Origin: Opitutaceae bacterium TAV5
GTDB lineage: Bacteria; Verrucomicrobiota; Verrucomicrobiia; Opitutales; Opitutaceae
DNA: 64,000 nt
Direction of reading: 5' to 3'
NCBI GenBank assembly: GCA_000242935.3
Contig: CP007053.1
Location: forward strand, 2,046,001-2,110,000
The notes beneath the pieces are model-generated. The model was given only the letters and a program-made list of their open reading frames with translations, searched no databases and had not been told where the DNA came from. This document shows, one piece after another, positions 26,540-36,915 of the stretch (the stretch's first letter is position 1; every line of letters begins with the position of its first letter). Made by a program: the position numbers and the translations under genes.

Positions 26540-28738
26540 ATGAGTTCAGCCACATTGCCCGTCGCCGGAGAAACATGGTTCGTCCCTGCCACGACCCCGG
26601 CATCCCCTTCCTCGTGGTTTGCATGGCGCGTGCGCATCCGTGTCGACAACCTCGGCGAGCCCGTCCTGGTCCGCCTGGCTGTCGATTCCAAATACTGGCT
26701 CCACGTCAACGGAGTCCCTGTCATTCGCGAGGGATCGCTCAAGCGCGGGCCCGCTCCGGGAAAAACCTGGGGCGACGACCTTGATCTCACCCCCTGGCTC
26801 CGGCCCGGCGACAACCTGCTCGCCATTCACCACTGGTATTTCGGACGACATGGTTTCTCTCATGCCGACAGCGGCGATGCCGTCCTCCACTTTCGGCTGC
26901 TCTCGGGCAACGCCTGCGTTTCCCGCTCCTGGAAGGTCATCCGCGACCCCGCGTTCTTTGATGCTGGCACTGTCCGTCCCGGTTCCGTCCTCGGTTATCG
27001 CCTGCCGGAAAACAGCATCGGCCATGACGCCCGCCATGCCCTTGGCGACTGGACATCCGCCACCTTCGACGACACCGCCTGGCCTGAACCGGCGGACGCT
27101 CCCGCAAACGTCCGGAGCAGCGTGCTCCCTCGCCCCATCCCTCAGTTTTTCTGGAGAGAGCGCACAACCGCCCCCGTCCCGCCTGGCGTGCGCGACGGCC
27201 TCGGTTGCACACTCTATCGCGTCGCCCTTCCCTGTAACCTCCAGTTCACTCCGTACTTCAAAATAAAGGCCCGCGCCGGTCTGAAAATCCGGATCCTGAG
27301 CGATTCGCCCGAACATTGCCTCACCGCTGAATACATCACCCGCGACGGCGATCAGGAATGGGAAAGCCCCGGCTGGCTCAACGGCCACGAAATCATCTTT
27401 CACATGCCCGACTCGATAAAAGTCCAGCTCCTCGGGTACCGTGAAACCGGATACGACTGTGCCCTGTCCGGAAAATTCTCCTGCGGCGATGCCGGCCTCG
27501 ACGAACTCTGGCGCCGCTCCCTGCGCACGCTCCACCTCACGATGCGCGACACCTTCATGGATTGCCCCGACCGGGAGCGCGCCCAGTGGTGGGGCGACGA
27601 GGTGATCCAGCTAGGACAGGTTTTTTATTCGCTGGGCCCGTCCGCGCATGCCCTCGTCCGCAAAGGCATCCTCGAACTCGCCGCCTGGCAACGCGCCGAC
27701 GGCGTTCTCTATTCGCCGATCCCCTCGGGAAACTGTTTTCGTGAACTCCCCCTGCAATCGCTCGCCTCCATCGGCCGGTACGGTATTTTTGAATACGTTC
27801 TTCACACCGGCGATAAGGAAACCGCGCGCGCCGTCTTCCCCGCGCTGCAACGCTACCTCGCGCTCTGGGCGACGGACGCCGCCACCGGCCTGCCCGTTGC
27901 CCGCGACGGCGACTGGCGCTGGGGCGACTGGGGCCAAAACTGCGATTACGAAACCCTCACCGCCTGCTGGTTCCGGCTGGCGCTCGATGGCGTGGCCGCC
28001 CTCGCCTCCCGCCTTGGCGAAACCGCCTGCGCCGGGGCGCTCTCGTACCGCGCCCGCCGCCTCGCCGAGGCCGTCCGTCGGTACTGCCGCACGGCGGAAG
28101 GCAGTTTTCGCAGTCCGTCGCACGACGGCCCGCCCGACGACCGCGCCAATGCCCTTGCCGTGCTTTGCGGATTCCACGACCCACAGGATGCGCCCGCGCT
28201 GGCCGACCTGCTCTTCCGCGAGCGCCACGCCAGCCCCTACATGGAAAAATATGTGCTGGAATCCCTCTTCGCGCTCGGCCGCGCCGACCTCGCTCTCCGC
28301 CGGATGCGTGAGCGCTATCGTGGCATGCTGGCCATGCCCGTCACCACCCTGCCCGAGCTTTTCCCGGAATCCGGCCAGCCCAACAGCACGTACAATCACT
28401 CCTGGAGCGGCGCGCCACTGCTCGTCCTCTCGCGTTACGTCGCCGGGCTCGAACCGCTCTGCGATGCATGGCGCGAAATCCGCTTTTGCCCGCAACCCGG
28501 AGGACTCGCCCGCTTCGATGTCGCATTCGAAACTCCCGCCGGTCCTGTGCAGGCAAGTTACCGGACCGGAAACGGACGCTTCAGCATCGACCTCGAAATC
28601 CCGGCCGACACCTGGGTCGAATGCGATTTCCGCCATGTCCTCGCATCGACGCCCGCCACGGATGATATCCCCGTGTATTCCCGTCTGCCCGGTGGACGAC
28701 ACAGTTTTTCCGGCCCCGCCCTTTCCCTTTGCCCATGA
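26540..28738 (+). CDS. GH78-like alpha-L-rhamnosidase family protein
   Basis: 732 residues. The N-terminal part is a beta-sandwich (VRLAVDSKYWLHVNGVPV) that resembles the carbohydrate-binding domain of bacterial rhamnosidases; the centre is an (alpha/alpha)6 barrel. The catalytic-region signature DCPDRERAQWWGDE at residues 341-354 corresponds to the DCPQRER...GD block of GH78. The C-terminal beta domain (LARFDVAFETPAGPVQASY) is also present. There is no signal peptide, so it acts on imported oligosaccharides. It overlaps the next gene by four bases (ATGA). Substrate is predicted to contain terminal rhamnose or a related sugar. Confidence 0.85.
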   Translation: MSSATLPVAGETWFVPATTPASPSSWFAWRVRIRVDNLGEPVLVRLAVDSKYWLHVNGVPVIREGSLKRGPAPGKTWGDDLDLTPWLRPGDNLLAIHHWYFGRHGFSHADSGDAVLHFRLLSGNACVSRSWKVIRDPAFFDAGTVRPGSVLGYRLPENSIGHDARHALGDWTSATFDDTAWPEPADAPANVRSSVLPRPIPQFFWRERTTAPVPPGVRDGLGCTLYRVALPCNLQFTPYFKIKARAGLKIRILSDSPEHCLTAEYITRDGDQEWESPGWLNGHEIIFHMPDSIKVQLLGYRETGYDCALSGKFSCGDAGLDELWRRSLRTLHLTMRDTFMDCPDRERAQWWGDEVIQLGQVFYSLGPSAHALVRKGILELAAWQRADGVLYSPIPSGNCFRELPLQSLASIGRYGIFEYVLHTGDKETARAVFPALQRYLALWATDAATGLPVARDGDWRWGDWGQNCDYETLTACWFRLALDGVAALASRLGETACAGALSYRARRLAEAVRRYCRTAEGSFRSPSHDGPPDDRANALAVLCGFHDPQDAPALADLLFRERHASPYMEKYVLESLFALGRADLALRRMRERYRGMLAMPVTTLPELFPESGQPNSTYNHSWSGAPLLVLSRYVAGLEPLCDAWREIRFCPQPGGLARFDVAFETPAGPVQASYRTGNGRFSIDLEIPADTWVECDFRHVLASTPATDDIPVYSRLPGGRHSFSGPALSLCP

Positions 28739-29922
28739 CATCACCCGCCACACCCACACCTGCGCTCACACTCGCGCCCGACTCCACCACTATCGCCGCC
28801 GATCCGGCGCTTTTTCCCGTCTGGGACCGTGCCGCCATATTCCCCGCGCCGGAAGACATGCTTGACCCCGCCGTCATCACGCACGTCACCGTCGAACGCG
28901 CACAACCCGGCGGCTATCACTATCTGCACGAAACAAGCCTGGCCTCGCACCGCGGAAAACTTCACCTCTGCTGGGCCAATCATCCCACCCACGAAACCAA
29001 TATCGCCGACGAGCTGATCCGCGGCACCACCAGCGCCGACGGCGGACTCACCTGGCAACCCCCCTCCATCATCGCCGCGCCGCCCCTGCTCAAAAGCGAG
29101 AGCTTCAACCACCCGGTTCTGTTCACCCATGACGACACGCTGCGGGGATTTTTCACAAACTGGGTCGGCGGCCCCGACTGGCGCACCTCCCGCTCTCGCT
29201 CGGAACTTTTCCGTTTCGACGACCACACCGGCGCATGGCAACCGGAGTGCTGGTACATTCCCGGTTTTCTCCCCTTCCAGGCGCCCCTGAAAATGCGTGA
29301 TGGCAACTGGATCATGGCAGGCGAAGTCCACTGGTATGACGCCGCCGTCGCCATCAGCAAAGGCGACGACCTCACGCGCTGGACCGTCGTGAAAATCCCC
29401 AAACCCGACGATATGGAGCTGCGTTTTCCCGAAACCGCGCTCATCGATCACGGCGACCGCCTGCTCGCAATCTGCCGCCCCCGGGGCATGCGATCCGCTC
29501 CCGTTTCCGAAAGCCGCGACTGCGGCCTCACCTGGACGCCACTGCAACCCTCCAACCTTCCGCTCGCCGGCTCGCAACCCTGCGCCGGCCGACTCTCCGA
29601 CGGACGTCATTACCTTATCACCAACAACCTCGAATCCGGGCGGACCCTGCTCTCCATTGCCCTCACCGGTCCGGATGAACGCCTCTTCAACCGCATCTGG
29701 AAAATTCGCCATCAAAAATTCCCGCGCCGCCGGTTGTTCCCCGGCGCGGAGTTCGAAGGAGTGCAACACTTCAATGCCCTCGGTAAACCCACCGAGTGGT
29801 CGTATCCCTCCGCTGTCGAGCACAACGGCAACCTCTGCATCAGCTATACGCAGGGCAAGGAAGACTGCGCCCTGTCGATCATCCCCCTGCGCGTGCTTTC
29901 CCGAACATTACCGAATGCATGA
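28735..29922 (+). CDS. Sialidase-fold (BNR) protein, no signal peptide
   Basis: 395-residue propeller protein of the sialidase superfamily, starting at the ATG 28735 that overlaps the rhamnosidase stop as ATGA. Weak Asp boxes are TTSADGGLTW and SRDCGLTW. Conserved segments such as SFNHPVLFTHD and FPETALIDHGDRLLAICRPRG fit the superfamily. No leader, so predicted cytoplasmic, like the paralogues at 18812 and 47257. Exact glycosidic bond attacked cannot be told. It overlaps the SASA esterase gene by four bases. Confidence 0.8.
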   Translation: MTSPATPTPALTLAPDSTTIAADPALFPVWDRAAIFPAPEDMLDPAVITHVTVERAQPGGYHYLHETSLASHRGKLHLCWANHPTHETNIADELIRGTTSADGGLTWQPPSIIAAPPLLKSESFNHPVLFTHDDTLRGFFTNWVGGPDWRTSRSRSELFRFDDHTGAWQPECWYIPGFLPFQAPLKMRDGNWIMAGEVHWYDAAVAISKGDDLTRWTVVKIPKPDDMELRFPETALIDHGDRLLAICRPRGMRSAPVSESRDCGLTWTPLQPSNLPLAGSQPCAGRLSDGRHYLITNNLESGRTLLSIALTGPDERLFNRIWKIRHQKFPRRRLFPGAEFEGVQHFNALGKPTEWSYPSAVEHNGNLCISYTQGKEDCALSIIPLRVLSRTLPNA

Positions 29923-30707
29923 AAACGAACCTGCTTTCCGTAAATAACATCTTCACAGCCCTCATCGGCATTTCCTTTGCCAGCTTCGCCGCGGCAACCG
30001 GCGCGCAACCGCTCAAAGTCTTCGTCCTTGCCGGCCAAAGCAACATGGTCGGAGTTCGTTCCGAAATCACGGCGCTGCCCGAAAACCTGAAAACGGAAAA
30101 CCCGGACATCCTCTTCTTCGATGGCCAGACCTGGGCTCCCATGAAGCCCGGCAACACGGAAGCCAAAGGCTTCGGGCCGGAAATCTCCTTCGCCCGCAAA
30201 ATCCACGACGCATGGAAAGAACCCGTCGGCATCATCAAGCACAGCAAGGGCGGCTCCATGCTCGCCTCCAACTGGTCGCCCCGCTCGACAAAGGAAAACC
30301 TTCTCGCCGAATTGCTGGCCAGGGTGAAAGCCGCGCAGGCCGCGCGCGAAATCGAAATCGTCGGCGTACTCTGGATGCAGGGAGAATCCGACGCCGTGAA
30401 CGAAAAGCGCGCCGCTCTCTACGCAAACAATCTGGATCTCCTCATCGAGCGTTTCCGCAGCGAATTCAATAATCCCGCTCTCCTGTTTCTCTGTGCGCGG
30501 GTAAACCCGCCCGAGGACCGTTACCCGACAGCCGCGATTGTCCGCAAGGCCCAGGAGGAATGCACCTATGCCCACTATCGCCTCATCGATTGCGACGATC
30601 TGGAAAAGGTTGGCGACAACCTCCATTACAATACCCGGGGCATCATCGAGCTGGGCAACCGCTTCGCCGACGCCGCACTCAAGCCAAAGATAGCCGCGAC
30701 ACCCTGA
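29919..30707 (+). CDS. Secreted SASA-type carbohydrate acetylesterase
   Basis: 262 residues with a signal peptide (IFTALIGISFASFAAATGA). SGNH-like hydrolase of the sialate O-acetylesterase/DUF303 group: nucleophile Ser41 in VLAGQSNMVG, the block VGVLWMQGESDAVN, and the catalytic Asp/His in VGDNLHYNTRG near the C-terminus. It should remove acetyl groups from polysaccharide in the periplasm or outside. Despite the name, many members deacetylate xylan or pectin rather than sialic acid. Fourth gene of the coupled run from the oxidoreductase, start overlapping the previous stop as ATGA. Confidence 0.88.
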   Translation: MKTNLLSVNNIFTALIGISFASFAAATGAQPLKVFVLAGQSNMVGVRSEITALPENLKTENPDILFFDGQTWAPMKPGNTEAKGFGPEISFARKIHDAWKEPVGIIKHSKGGSMLASNWSPRSTKENLLAELLARVKAAQAAREIEIVGVLWMQGESDAVNEKRAALYANNLDLLIERFRSEFNNPALLFLCARVNPPEDRYPTAAIVRKAQEECTYAHYRLIDCDDLEKVGDNLHYNTRGIIELGNRFADAALKPKIAATP

Positions 30708-30773
30708 TGCGCGGCACACGCGCACCCGCATCGCGGATTTCCCCGATCTCTCCTTCCCTCGAATGCACTCCCC

Positions 30774-31904
<1,131 letters not shown>

Positions 31905-31908
31905 CGAA

Positions 31909-32598
31909 ATGCGCTCGCCTGCATCCAGGGACATGAAAAGCACACGCGCCCCCTCCCTTGCGATCCCGCCGCTCCGGCAAAAGACCGGCTTCACGCTCAT
32001 CGAGTTGCTGACGGTCGTTGCCATCATCGGTGTGCTGGCAGCCATCCTCATTCCCACGGTGGCGCTTGTCCGGAAAAAAGCCCGGGCGGCGGCGAGCATA
32101 TCCAACCTTCGCCAGATTCATCTCGCGTTCACCCTGTTTGCCGATGACCACCGCGAGCAATACCCGATGCCGGCCGGCACGGTTCCGTGGAAGGAAAACC
32201 CGTCCGACACCGAAACGCTCGCCTGGACGCAGCAGTTGTTTCCCTACACGCAAAGCAAGGACGTTTTCACGACGCCCACGTTCGAAAAAGAAGGCACCTG
32301 TGGTTATTTCATGAGCGTGCGCGCCGCCGCGCAGGCCACCGGAACCAACAAACTGAGCGCCACATGGCGAAGTCGTGTCGAGTTCCCGGCGCAACACGTC
32401 CTCGTCGGCGAAACCAACCTTCCTCTCAACGAACCCGACTTCGACAAGGACGACTATGGCAAAAAATACGTCGGTGACGAAAACCTCATGCCATACGGCA
32501 AACAGGCCCTTCTTTTTGTCGACGGCCATGTCGCGACTTTCGACAAATACGAGGAAGGAAAAATGACTTTCCGCTATGATTCGTTGAGCGACTGGTGA
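31909..32598 (+). CDS. Solitary pseudopilin, degenerate H-X9-DG
   Basis: 229 residues; class III leader ends in KTG before FTLIELLTVVAIIGVL, with Gly at -1 and Glu at +5. The C-terminal block reads YGKQALLFVDGHV: the DG is kept but the histidine ten positions earlier is Pro. It begins four bases after the importer ATPase, so the two are co-transcribed, an unusual pairing. An ATG at 31933 (MKSTRAP) is an alternative start. It converges on ilvD. Confidence 0.9.
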   Translation: MRSPASRDMKSTRAPSLAIPPLRQKTGFTLIELLTVVAIIGVLAAILIPTVALVRKKARAAASISNLRQIHLAFTLFADDHREQYPMPAGTVPWKENPSDTETLAWTQQLFPYTQSKDVFTTPTFEKEGTCGYFMSVRAAAQATGTNKLSATWRSRVEFPAQHVLVGETNLPLNEPDFDKDDYGKKYVGDENLMPYGKQALLFVDGHVATFDKYEEGKMTFRYDSLSDW

Positions 32599-32599
32599 C

Positions 32600-34309
32600 T
32601 CATCCCATGCCATCACCTCTCGCAACGAGCACGGCGCCCTGATCCGCGCTGGTGACCATGCTTGCGTAACGGGCCAGGTAACCGCGCTCCGCCTCCGCCT
32701 TGCGCGGGCGAGGTTTCCACGCGGCCCGGCGGCGCGCCAGCACGGCCTCGTCCACCTGCAAGGTCAGGCGGCGCTCCGGGATATCGATTTCGATCAGGTC
32801 GCCCGCCTCGATCAGCGCAATCGGTCCTCCCGCCGCCGCCTCCGGCGATACATGGCCGATGGCGCCGCCGCGCGTCGCGCCCGAAAAACGCCCGTCCGTG
32901 ATCAACGCCACCGATTCCGCCAGACCGCGCCCGGCCAGGGCCGCCGTGGGCGCCAGCATTTCCTGCATGCCGGGTCCGCCTCGCGGGCCCTCGTAACGGA
33001 TGACCACTACGTCACCCGCCTTCACCTTGCCCACCAGAATTCCCGTGCGCGCCTCCTCCTCCGACTCGAAGATCACCGCCGGGCCGCAAAACCGCATCAT
33101 CGACGGCGCGACGCCGGCCGCCTTCACCACCGCGCCGCGCGGGGCGAGGTTGCCGAACAGGATCGCCAGCCCGCCGCGCGGCGAATACGCGTTTTCGAGA
33201 GGACGGATCACGTCGGGATCGCGCACCTGCGCGCCGGCGATCGTTTCACCCAGGGTTTTTCCGGTGACCGTCAGTGTATCCATATTCAGAATATGCGGTC
33301 GGCCGGCGAGCGTCCTGAGAATGGCCGAAATGCCGCCGGCCCGGTCGATGTCCTCCATGTGATGCACGCCGGAAGGGGCAACCTTGCAGATATGCGGCAC
33401 GCGGTCGGAGATGGCGTTGATCTGGTCGAGATGCAGAGGCACGCCCGCCTCGCGGGCCACTGCCAGCGTATGCAGGATGGTGTTGGACGAACCGCCCATC
33501 GCCATGTCGAGCGCGAAGGCGTTTTCAAAGGCCGCGCGCGTCAGGATATCCGAGGGGCGGAGGTTGCGGCGCACCAGCTCCACGATCACCCGGCCGGCTT
33601 CTTCGAAAAGCGCATCGCGCCGCGCGTCGGTGGCGAGGATCGAGCCGTTGCCCGGCAGGGCGAGCCCCAGGGCCTCGCACAGGCAATTCATGGAATTGGC
33701 GGTAAACATCCCCGAGCACGAGCCGCAGGTGGGGCACGCGCTGCGCTCGATCCGGTCGAGGTCGCCTTCGGTGATCGTCTGCATCGACAGTTGCCCGACG
33801 GCTTCGAACACGGACGCCAGGTTCAGCGGCCGGCCCGTCGCCGGATCGCGCCCCGCCTGCATCGGACCTCCGGATACAAACACGGCGGGGATGTTCACGC
33901 GCGCCACCGCCATCATCATGCCGGGGACGATCTTGTCGCAGTTGGGGATACAGACGACGCCGTCGAAACAGTGGGCGCGCAGCATCGTCTCGATCGAGTC
34001 CGCAATGATCTCGCGCGAGGCGAGCGAATATTTCATGCCGTCGTGCCCCATCGCAATGCCGTCGTCCACCCCGATCGTGTTGAATTCGAATGGCACGCCG
34101 CCGGCCGCCCGGATGGCGGCGCGAACCTTTCGTCCCACCACGTCGAGATGGGCGTGCCCCGGAATGATCTGCACAAACGAATTCGCCACGGCGATGAAGG
34201 GCTTGTCCCAGTCGCTCTCGGACTGGATGGCGCCGGTGGCGCGCAGCAGGCTGCGGTGCGGCGCGCGCAGGCTGCCGCGTTTGATCGTGTCGCTGAGGGT
34301 CGTGGTCAT
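32600..34309 (-). CDS. ilvD: Dihydroxy-acid dehydratase
   Basis: Catalyses dehydration of 2,3-dihydroxy-isovalerate and 2,3-dihydroxy-3-methylvalerate in branched-chain amino-acid synthesis, in the cytoplasm. 569 residues, normal length. Iron-sulfur/active-site cysteines are in [14 protein letters not shown] and [17 protein letters not shown], and the C-terminal [22 protein letters not shown] is diagnostic. Start ATG 34309 ([12 protein letters not shown]) rather than the upstream in-frame codon. Divergent from a LysR gene whose start overlaps an LTTR-type box, so ilvD is probably controlled by it. Only two bases separate its 3' end from the convergent pseudopilin stop. Confidence 0.97.
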   Translation of the reverse strand: MTTTLSDTIKRGSLRAPHRSLLRATGAIQSESDWDKPFIAVANSFVQIIPGHAHLDVVGRKVRAAIRAAGGVPFEFNTIGVDDGIAMGHDGMKYSLASREIIADSIETMLRAHCFDGVVCIPNCDKIVPGMMMAVARVNIPAVFVSGGPMQAGRDPATGRPLNLASVFEAVGQLSMQTITEGDLDRIERSACPTCGSCSGMFTANSMNCLCEALGLALPGNGSILATDARRDALFEEAGRVIVELVRRNLRPSDILTRAAFENAFALDMAMGGSSNTILHTLAVAREAGVPLHLDQINAISDRVPHICKVAPSGVHHMEDIDRAGGISAILRTLAGRPHILNMDTLTVTGKTLGETIAGAQVRDPDVIRPLENAYSPRGGLAILFGNLAPRGAVVKAAGVAPSMMRFCGPAVIFESEEEARTGILVGKVKAGDVVVIRYEGPRGGPGMQEMLAPTAALAGRGLAESVALITDGRFSGATRGGAIGHVSPEAAAGGPIALIEAGDLIEIDIPERRLTLQVDEAVLARRRAAWKPRPRKAEAERGYLARYASMVTSADQGAVLVARGDGMG

Positions 34310-34366
34310 CGCGCGATTATAGCGCAACGGATTCCATGACTGAACTACCCTTTTGGTCCGTTTATG

Positions 34367-34381
34367 ATACCGTTCCGGTAT
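34367..34381. promoter_or_regulatory. LysR-type (LTTR) box overlapping the lysR start
   Basis: ATAC-N7-GTAT, that is ATACCG-TTC-CGGTAT, a perfect 6-base inverted repeat containing the T-N11-A core of LysR operators. The second arm covers the ATG at 34380. It lies in the 70-base divergent region with ilvD, so it fits repression of the regulator and control of ilvD. Confidence 0.7.
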
Positions 34382-35276
34382 GGATTATTCTTTACGCGAA
34401 CTGGAATGCTTCACCGCCGCGGCCGAGGAGTTGTCGTTTACGCGGGCGGCCCAAAAATTGCACCTGGCCCAGCCACCGCTGTCCCGACACATCCGTTCGC
34501 TCGAGGAAAAAATCGGCGCCACGCTCTTCGAGCGCTCCGGCCGCAAGGTCGCTCTCACGCCGGCGGGCGCGCTTTTTCACGAGGAGACGCGCGCGCTCCT
34601 GCCCCGCCTCGCCCGCGCCGGGGAGGCGACGCGGCGGTTTGCCTCCGGAGAAAGCGCCCGGCTGCGTCTCGGTTTCGTCAGCGCCGTGCTCGGCCCGGAG
34701 CTGGTCGGGGTGCTGCGCCTGTTCCGGGAGCGTTATCCGTCCGTCCAGCTCATGATGCAGGATTGCGCGCCGGCCGAACAACTGGCGGCCCTCGGGCGGG
34801 GAACGCTGGACGGCGGTTTTGTCGGGATTCGTCCGCGGGAAAACACACCCGGCATCCGGTTCGTCGCGTGGCGCAAGGAGCCGCTGGCGGCTTTCGTGCC
34901 GTTCGGGCACCCGCTGGCCACGCGGCAGACGATCGCGTTGCGCGAGCTGGCCGGCGAGGCGCTGGTGGGCGTGGCGGGCGAAGCCGCCCCCGCGTTTTCC
35001 TCGCATGTGCACATGCTCTGCCGCGAGGCCGGATTCCGGCCGCGCATCGTGCTGGAATCGCCGCGCGCCCAGGCGGTCGCCGTCATGGTCGCGGCGGGCG
35101 CCGGCATCGCGCTCCTTCCCGCCTCGCTGGCGCGCGTGGTAGGCGAGGCCGCGGCCGTCATCCCGCTCCGCCCGTCGCCCCCGGTCACGCATGTTTTTGC
35201 CAAGGCCGACGGCTCCTCCTCCACCGCCATGGACCGGTTTGTCAAACTCCTCACGACAAGACACCGGCCGGGGTGA
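34380..35276 (+). CDS. LysR-family regulator, probable ilvD regulator
   Basis: 298 residues. Winged helix-turn-helix [53 protein letters not shown] with the wing [12 protein letters not shown]-terminal effector domain of normal length. The [11 protein letters not shown] and RKVALTPAG segments resemble the IlvY/CbbR-like and aromatic-degradation (CatR/BenM) side of the family. Placed head-to-head with ilvD with an LTTR box between, it probably senses an intermediate of branched-chain amino-acid synthesis; this is inference. Confidence 0.9.
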   Translation: MDYSLRELECFTAAAEELSFTRAAQKLHLAQPPLSRHIRSLEEKIGATLFERSGRKVALTPAGALFHEETRALLPRLARAGEATRRFASGESARLRLGFVSAVLGPELVGVLRLFRERYPSVQLMMQDCAPAEQLAALGRGTLDGGFVGIRPRENTPGIRFVAWRKEPLAAFVPFGHPLATRQTIALRELAGEALVGVAGEAAPAFSSHVHMLCREAGFRPRIVLESPRAQAVAVMVAAGAGIALLPASLARVVGEAAAVIPLRPSPPVTHVFAKADGSSSTAMDRFVKLLTTRHRPG

Positions 35277-35309
35277 CGGACGGGCCGGGTCGCGAAGAAT
35301 GGCTTCGCT

Positions 35310-36110
35310 TCACCCCAACAGCGCAAACATCAGCACGGCGGCGGCGGCGGAGACGTTGAGCGACTCCACGCGACCGCTGCCGGGGATGGTCACCAGGCGC
35401 GTGCAGGCCGCGGCGACTTCCGGCGCCAGACCGTGTTCCTCGTTGCCGAGCACCAGCGCGCGCAGCGGACGACCGCCACGCGGTCCCGGCCCCGCGTCAG
35501 GCATGCGTGAGCCGGACCCGCGAGCCGCGCCTCGGGCAGATTTTGCCTCGCCCGGCCGCAACGCCCCGCCGTGTGCGGCGGCGCCGATCACCTCGTAACC
35601 GGCCTCGCGCAGCTCGCCGCACAGCCGCGCCAGATCCGGCACGCGCCAGATCGTGACGTGTTCCAGCCCGCCTTCGGCCACGCGGTGCGCAGCCTCACCC
35701 GGCAAGGCCGCCTGGGCCCGCGACGGGATCACGAGATGCTCCACGCCGAAAAACGCCGCGCTGCGCGCGATCGCGCCGACGTTGTGCGCGTTGCCGATCC
35801 GGTCGAGCAGCAGCAGCGGCGCGCGCGCCTTCGTCCACGCCTGCACATCGCGCGGGAGCGGCGCGCGGAGCGGCGTCTCCGCGACCACGGCCACGACGCC
35901 GCCGTGATGGATGCTGCCGGCGATCTTCGCCAGTTCGGCCGGCTCCACACAGCGGTAAACCTTTTTCGCCGCAGAGAGCGCCTTGCAGATGAGGCCGAGT
36001 TTGCGCCCGGTCGCGTAGTCGAAATAAAGGCGGCGAAACGAAGCCGCATCGCGCTGGAAGCGCGCCTTGACCGCGGGGAGTCCGCAAAGTTTGAGTTCGG
36101 CACTGGCCAT
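35310..36110 (-). CDS. TrmH/SpoU-family RNA 2'-O-methyltransferase
   Basis: SAM-dependent methyltransferase acting on rRNA or tRNA ribose. From ATG 36110 (MASAELKLCGLPAVKARF) it has about 266 residues. SPOUT motifs 1-3 are clear: LLLDRIGNAHNVGAIARSAAFFG, LVLGNEEHGL and IPGSGRVESLNVSAAAAVLMF. The N-terminal part is the small substrate-binding domain. A low-complexity Gly/Arg/Pro segment of about 30 residues (around GALRPGEAKSARGAARG) interrupts the strand before motif 2 and is not typical. The longer frame upstream is Arg/Pro-rich and probably not translated. The exact RNA target cannot be told. Confidence 0.9.
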   Translation of the reverse strand: MASAELKLCGLPAVKARFQRDAASFRRLYFDYATGRKLGLICKALSAAKKVYRCVEPAELAKIAGSIHHGGVVAVVAETPLRAPLPRDVQAWTKARAPLLLLDRIGNAHNVGAIARSAAFFGVEHLVIPSRAQAALPGEAAHRVAEGGLEHVTIWRVPDLARLCGELREAGYEVIGAAAHGGALRPGEAKSARGAARGSGSRMPDAGPGPRGGRPLRALVLGNEEHGLAPEVAAACTRLVTIPGSGRVESLNVSAAAAVLMFALLG

Positions 36111-36489
36111 GCGGGCAACCGCGCCCGGTTTGTCCCGCGCTGGCAAGCCCGCAGTGGCGGGCCGGTTGCCCCGCGGGCGGACGGGCGTACCGCCGGAAGC
36201 AAAACACACGCAAAAAATCAGGGCCCGCCGATTACCCCTAACGGCGGGCCCTTTTGTTTTCTCGTCCGGCCCCTGCGGACCGGACGTCCATGTTACCCCT
36301 TAAATCCCTGCTTTCACAGGGAAAGAACATCTCCTTACCAAGCAGGCCTCGTGCCAACGGCTGAACCGCGCTCCGGAATTTTTCTGCCTCCCGCGCTGTT
36401 TTCATTTTTCCTGCCACGTTCCTGCTTCCACATTCCGCTCGCCACCAGCCTGCAACAGAACTTCCCCTCAATCGCCTCCTCTCCACGGC
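36111..36489. other. Gene-free region with strong hairpins
   Basis: About 380 bases between the divergent methyltransferase and a small membrane protein gene. It holds a perfect 10-base terminator stem (36221-36251), then TCCCTG-CTTTCA-CAGGGA (36305-36322) and GTCCG...CGGAC near 36263-36283. No tRNA and no convincing reading frame. A terminator between two divergent genes has no obvious gene to terminate, so a small RNA is possible. Confidence 0.4.
36221..36260 (+). terminator. Strong bidirectional intrinsic terminator
   Basis: GGGCCCGCCG / CGGCGGGCCC, 10 perfect pairs (36221-36230 and 36242-36251), loop 11 bases, followed by TTTTGTTTT on the plus strand and by TGATTTTTT on the minus strand. 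Works in either direction by sequence. Confidence 0.8.
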
Positions 36490-36831
36490 ATGAACAGACT
36501 CCATCACCTTTTCACCGTTCATGATGCCGTCACCTCGTCGCTCGGCCGGGCGATGTGTTATTTTTTGACGTGGATGAGCGCGACCGCGCTCGCCACCGTC
36601 ATTTTCCTCCTGATCCAGGCGCCCGACGGCAACGGGCCTGCCAGCGTCGGCGAGATGTTTTCCGACTACGTGCCGCTCAGCCTCGGCAGCCTGTGGTGCA
36701 TCCCCCTCTTCCTTTCCAACATTCTCTGTCTCGCCTGTTTCGTGCGGCTGGAGCTTCCCTTCCGCTGGCTGCTCTGGCCATTCGCCACGTTCGCGGTGCA
36801 CGGCGTTTACATCTGCCTCGCCGCCCGTTGA
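36490..36831 (+). CDS. Small hypothetical membrane protein
   Basis: 113 residues with three predicted membrane spans (YFLTWMSATALATVIFLLI, LGSLWCIPLFLSNILCLACF and LLWPFATFAVHGVYICLA). No family recognised. It lies 84 bases ahead of panC on the same strand and may be co-transcribed with it. The hydrophobic pattern and absence of a better opposite-strand frame support it as a real gene. Confidence 0.6.
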   Translation: MNRLHHLFTVHDAVTSSLGRAMCYFLTWMSATALATVIFLLIQAPDGNGPASVGEMFSDYVPLSLGSLWCIPLFLSNILCLACFVRLELPFRWLLWPFATFAVHGVYICLAAR

Positions 36832-36915
36832 GCAAAACCCGATGGGAAAACTTGAACCGCAAGCGCAGGTCTCTTTAGTGGGCGTCCGGCGTTTTCCGCG
36901 CCAACGACCCGGCCC

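Noticed and set aside
36290-36340. tRNA-like fold between the methyltransferase and small membrane protein genes
   Set aside because: Only one stem of suitable size; no T-arm GGTTCGA-type sequence, no anticodon stem and no CCA-proximal acceptor.
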